Below, piece after piece: positions 61,236 through 64,000 of a stretch of DNA of 64,000 nt (its first letter is position 1; each line of letters begins with the position of its first letter). A model generated the notes under the pieces. The model worked only from the letters and a program-made list of their open reading frames with translations, was not told the DNA's origin and did not search any database. The position numbers were made by a program, and so were the translations under genes. Source of the stretch: Bacillota bacterium (GTDB taxonomy: Bacteria; Bacillota; Clostridia; Acetivibrionales; DTU013); assembly GCA_023412915.1 (NCBI GenBank), contig JAEZRE010000004.1, positions 124,001 through 188,000 of the forward strand, given 5' to 3'.

Positions 61236-62108
61236 TCATACGGTGAAATTTTTTGTAAAGCTTATTCTATGTATCGGACAAAGTCCGTATTTTTTTATAG
61301 CATTTATATGCTCCTCTGTTCCGTAGCCCTTGTGCTTTTTAAAGCCATACAGCGGATAAACGCTGTCGGCCGCATCCAGCATGCGGTCCCTGGTGACTTT
61401 TGCGATGATAGACGCCGCCGCGATGGAAATGCTCAACGCATCGCCTTTGATTATCGGCTTTTGTGATATATCGACATCTTCAAGCCTGACTGCGTCTATC
61501 AGCAGTATATCCGGCCTTGGTTTCAACTGCTCGACAGCCTGTTTCATGGCAAGCTTTGTCGCATTCAGTATGTTTATATCATCTATGCGTTTTTCATCTA
61601 CTATACCGACTCCAAAGGAAACGGCTTTTTCAATGATCACGTCGTACAGCTTTTCTCTTTGTGCGGCGCTGAGCTTTTTCGAATCGTTGACGCCTTCTAT
61701 CAGGCAGCCTTCAGGAAGCATGACACAAGCGGCAACTACCGGCCCTGCAAGCGGACCGCGCCCTGCCTCGTCGATACCTGCGACGAGCCTGAAACCGCTG
61801 TTATACGCTTCTGCCTCATATGCGCTCATTGCCTTCAGGCGTTCCAGTTCCTTTTCCCGGGCAATCAGGAGCTTTTCAGCCTTATCTGCTTTCGCTGTCT
61901 TTCCGGACTTTCTGCCTTTTCCGGCTTTATCGGCGCTCCCCGAAATATCGATGTTTCCTGACTTATCGACGTTCATGGAAATATCGATGTCCTTTGATTT
62001 ATCAACGATCTCAGAAATAATACCATTTCCAACTTTATCGACGCTCGCAGAAATTTCGGCCTTCTTAATGCTATTATCACTCTCAGACTTGTTCGCGTGT
62101 TTCTCCAT
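61236..62108 (-). CDS. rnhB: Ribonuclease HII with repeat-bearing N-terminal extension
   Basis: A 290-residue RNase HII, which removes ribonucleotides and RNA primers from DNA. Catalytic residues are in GIDEAGRGPLAGP and DALSISIAAASIIAKVTRD, with KHKGYGT nearby. Residues 1-95 are extra relative to typical HII enzymes; residues 19-66 are four 12-residue repeats of the type ISxxVDKxxxxI, followed by a Lys/Ala-rich region. The ATG at 62108 follows GGTGGAG by 7 bases and overlaps the rbgA end by 26 bases, so expression is coupled. Confidence 0.93.
   Translation of the reverse strand: MEKHANKSESDNSIKKAEISASVDKVGNGIISEIVDKSKDIDISMNVDKSGNIDISGSADKAGKGRKSGKTAKADKAEKLLIAREKELERLKAMSAYEAEAYNSGFRLVAGIDEAGRGPLAGPVVAACVMLPEGCLIEGVNDSKKLSAAQREKLYDVIIEKAVSFGVGIVDEKRIDDINILNATKLAMKQAVEQLKPRPDILLIDAVRLEDVDISQKPIIKGDALSISIAAASIIAKVTRDRMLDAADSVYPLYGFKKHKGYGTEEHINAIKKYGLCPIHRISFTKNFTV
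61911..62054. repeat. 36-bp tandem repeats inside rnhB
   Basis: Four in-frame units of about 36 bp encode the 12-residue repeats near the RNase HII N-terminus. On the plus strand they appear as successive GAAATATCGATG / TTATCGAC motifs. They keep the reading frame. Confidence 0.78.
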
Positions 62109-62976
62109 TTTTATGCTCCACCTCGCCCCATCGCGGTTTTTCCAGTGAGATTCTGCCAATCTTTCCGCCTCTGAATTCATCCAGCATTATAACGGCGATC
62201 CTCCGAAGGTCCACTTCTCCTCCCGGCATCAGGCATCCCCTGTTCCTGCCGGCAGTCTCCAGCAGCTTGTAACCTTTCAAGCCTTTTGTTTCCTGAAGCT
62301 TGTAACGCTGTGCAAAGAACGCAGGATATATGACTGAAAGTTTTTCCGCCAATGAGGAAGCTACCTCAACCACATCCATGATATCATCCTTTATCGCTCC
62401 TGTGAATGCCAGATTCAGAGCGGTTTCCTGGTCGTCGAATTTCGGCCAGAGTATTCCTGGAGTGTCGAGCATTTCAATCTCCGGATTGAGCCTGATCCAC
62501 TGTTTGCCTCTTGTAACGCCCGGCTTGTCCCCTGTCACAGCAACAGACTTGCCCGCTATCTTATTTATGAATGTCGACTTACCTACGTTCGGGATACCTA
62601 CGATCATAGTCCTGACCGGCCTGAAGATCCTGCCCCTTTCCCTGTCCCTCTCGACCCTGTCTTTCATAAGGACTTTTAAAGAATCCTTCAGCTGATTCAG
62701 GCCCTTTCCCTTTACAGAGTCAGCGAAGATTACGCTTATGCCCTTGCTCTTGTACCATTTTGCCCATTCCTTCGATACTTCCTCGTCAGCCATATCCGAC
62801 TTGTTAAGGACTACAAGCCTGGGTTTGTTATGTACTATCGAATCTATCTCGGGATTTTTACTGCTGGAGGGGATCCTGGCGTCGAGCAGCTCTACTACCA
62901 CGTCCACGAGCTTGAGATTCTCGGCCAGAAGCCGTCTGGTTTTTGCCATATGTCCCGGAAACCATTGAATGTTCAT
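62083..62976 (-). CDS. rbgA: Ribosome biogenesis GTPase RbgA (YlqF)
   Basis: A 297-residue circularly permuted GTPase for late 50S assembly. The permuted order is clear: NKSDM (G4), GIPNVGKSTF (G1) and DTPGIL (G3). The C-terminal helical domain that contacts rRNA is present. The N-terminal WFPGHMAKTRRLL is the family hallmark. It follows rplS with a terminator between, and overlaps rnhB at its 3' end. Start ATG with AAGGA about 9 bases upstream. Confidence 0.97.
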   Translation of the reverse strand: MNIQWFPGHMAKTRRLLAENLKLVDVVVELLDARIPSSSKNPEIDSIVHNKPRLVVLNKSDMADEEVSKEWAKWYKSKGISVIFADSVKGKGLNQLKDSLKVLMKDRVERDRERGRIFRPVRTMIVGIPNVGKSTFINKIAGKSVAVTGDKPGVTRGKQWIRLNPEIEMLDTPGILWPKFDDQETALNLAFTGAIKDDIMDVVEVASSLAEKLSVIYPAFFAQRYKLQETKGLKGYKLLETAGRNRGCLMPGGEVDLRRIAVIMLDEFRGGKIGRISLEKPRWGEVEHKNGETREQV

Positions 62977-63002
62977 ATCACATATCCTTTTTCCAAAAAT
63001 AC

Positions 63003-63026
63003 AAAAGGGACCATCAGGTCCCCTTT
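63003..63026 (-). terminator. Terminator between rplS and rbgA
   Basis: On the minus strand the stem GGGACC-type arms enclose a TGAT loop, with one mismatch lower in the stem, followed by TTTTGTATTTTT. Read-through could still carry the downstream operon. Confidence 0.75.
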
Positions 63027-63036
63027 ATACTCTTTA

Positions 63037-63390
63037 TTAATCCTTAGCTTCAAGTTTTTCTTTGACTTTGGACGCCTTGCCGACCCTTTCACGAAGGTAG
63101 TACAGCTTGGCCCTTCTGATCTTACCTTTTCTGACCACTTCGATCTGGGCGATCTTAGGAGAATGAACCGGAAGAATCCTTTCAACTCCTACTCCGTATG
63201 AAACCCTTCTTACTGTAAAAGTTTCCTTGAGGCCTGCGCCTTTCTTGGCAATGACAGTTCCCTCAAAAATCTGAATTCTTTCTCTCGTGCCTTCCTTGAC
63301 CTTCAGATGCACTTTTACGTAATCACCTATGCTGAGACACGGCAGATCCGTTCTCACTTGTTCCTGCTCGAGTGCTTTAATTATATCCAT
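63037..63390 (-). CDS. rplS: 50S ribosomal protein L19
   Basis: A 117-residue ribosomal protein at the 30S-50S interface. [20 protein letters not shown] and [20 protein letters not shown] are the L19 signature blocks. The ATG has GGAGGAGG upstream. The leader (63391-63477) includes a possible GACG/CGTC hairpin that might be an L19-type autoregulatory leader, but I cannot confirm that match. Confidence 0.98.
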   Translation of the reverse strand: MDIIKALEQEQVRTDLPCLSIGDYVKVHLKVKEGTRERIQIFEGTVIAKKGAGLKETFTVRRVSYGVGVERILPVHSPKIAQIEVVRKGKIRRAKLYYLRERVGKASKVKEKLEAKD

Positions 63391-63471
63391 TTATGTTTCC
63401 TCCTCCCTTGCCTAGACGTTCATGATCGCGTCATTCGCATCAGCGGACCGCCCGTATTACACACGCGAAAT

Positions 63472-63501
63472 ATTATATCATAGTATTTACAAACTTGTAA
63501 A
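63472..63501 (-). promoter_or_regulatory. rplS promoter
   Basis: On the minus strand TATAAT (63477-63472) is preceded by TTTACA about 18 bp upstream, and TTTACAA-AC-TTGTAAA forms a dyad over the -35. Confidence 0.6.
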
Positions 63502-63572
63502 CGCCAAAATATAAATTTATTTGTTATTGTAGTCAGTATGCAGATTTTATATAATAAATCCGGGGTGACAAT

Positions 63573-63923
63573 ATGATTAGAAAAGCAAACGAAATGGTCA
63601 GTGTAATGAAGCAGGAATTGCGCGGCGGAAAAGGCGCAGTAGAAATTACCGATATTTTCAAGCAGGATGAATTGACCGGCAAGGCGAGACTGTGTGCGAG
63701 GATAACAATAAATCCGGGCTGTTCAATAGGCCTGCATGAGCATCTTGCCGAAGAAGAAATATTTTATATAATTAACGGAAAAGGTCTGGTAAACGATAAC
63801 GGAGCTGAAAAGGAAGTTGCAGTCGGAGACGCCATTCTCACGGGAAACGGAGCTTCGCACTCGATCGAAAACATCGGGCAGGAACCGCTGGTGCTTGTTG
63901 CCGTAATACTTCTGTTCCAGTAA
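63573..63923 (+). CDS. Small cupin-domain protein
   Basis: A 116-residue single-domain cupin. SIGLHEHLAEEEIFYIINGKG is the first cupin motif with two His and a Glu as probable metal ligands, and GDAILTGNGASHSIENIG is the second with a further His. The substrate is unknown. The ATG has CGGGGTGA upstream. It is divergent from rplS. The remaining 77 bases to the window end contain a GAGCTT/AAGCTC hairpin and a partial AAGCC...GGGCTT stem but no further gene. Confidence 0.88.
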   Translation: MIRKANEMVSVMKQELRGGKGAVEITDIFKQDELTGKARLCARITINPGCSIGLHEHLAEEEIFYIINGKGLVNDNGAEKEVAVGDAILTGNGASHSIENIGQEPLVLVAVILLFQ

Positions 63924-64000
63924 TTCATGAGCTTAAAGCTCACGAAGCCTTTGCAGCACCTGTTGCAAGGGCTTCCATCGTTTTATGGATGCCTGAAGCA

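Overview
The window reads as a chromosome segment of a Gram-positive, low-to-mid GC bacterium of the class Clostridia. The evidence is Bacillus/Clostridium-type gene order (miaB-ylbF/ymcA-mutS-mutL-miaA-hfq; divergent lexA/yneA-like; rplS-rbgA-rnhB-ylqG-ylqH-yraN), strong AGGAGG ribosome binding sites, many TTG/GTG starts, frequent ATA and AGG codons, S-layer homology (SLH) domains, an iscR-iscS-iscU-mnmA operon, and LplB/YtcP-type sugar transporters with a membrane-bound AraC regulator. I see no phage, no complete insertion sequence, no rRNA or tRNA gene and no CRISPR array. Genus cannot be fixed from sequence reading alone.

Layout. 1-10.5 kb: 3' part of a methionyl-tRNA-synthetase-like gene with an eroded KMSKS loop, lipoprotein NagZ, miaB, a YlbF/YmcA protein, a five-unit 32-bp tandem array, mutS and mutL. 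10.5-13 kb: miaA, hfq, lexA and a divergent SOS-controlled yneA-like gene; three SOS boxes are visible. 13-16.7 kb: an envelope pair, a GT-C/TPR membrane protein and an SLH-GH18 protein. 17-24 kb: a cysteine desulfurase with thiI, VanW, DUF2225 and AIR-synthase-like genes, then glyA behind a glycine riboswitch. 24-31 kb: a 50-bp repeat array, rarA, a larA homologue, a REP-like element, iscR-iscS-iscU-mnmA. 31-36 kb: PHP phosphatase, M18 peptidase, LCP protein and a tyrosine recombinase. 36-43 kb: a carbohydrate ABC importer lacking its own ATPase, with a small lipoprotein, a Big2-fused binding protein and a membrane AraC regulator. 43-46.6 kb: small accessory genes, including an AT-rich DUF4253 lipoprotein and a His/Phe/Gly-rich protein. 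46.6-51.7 kb (minus strand): lysine 2,3-aminomutase overlapping a Ddl-like ATP-grasp gene, a structured intergenic region, an RnfD-RnfC fusion and a CoA-binding protein. 51.7-58.6 kb: DUF2461, a TagO/WecA-like transferase, GntR/UTRA, purB, an aspartate aminotransferase and an M19 dipeptidase. 58.6-63.4 kb: the rplS to yraN operon. A small cupin gene closes the window.

How the genes work together. Much of the window concerns tRNA sulfur/isopentenyl modification (miaA, miaB, nifS-thiI, iscS-mnmA), DNA repair and damage response (mutS, mutL, lexA, yneA-like, rarA, rnhB) and envelope biology (nagZ, SLH-GH18, GT-C/TPR, VanW, LCP, tagO). The strongest candidates for something not yet described are the aminomutase/ATP-grasp pair with its structured upstream region, the RnfD-RnfC fusion that appears to lack the covalent-flavin loop, a roughly 130-140 bp intergenic element present twice with compensatory changes in its terminal hairpins, and the tandem arrays upstream of mutS and rarA.
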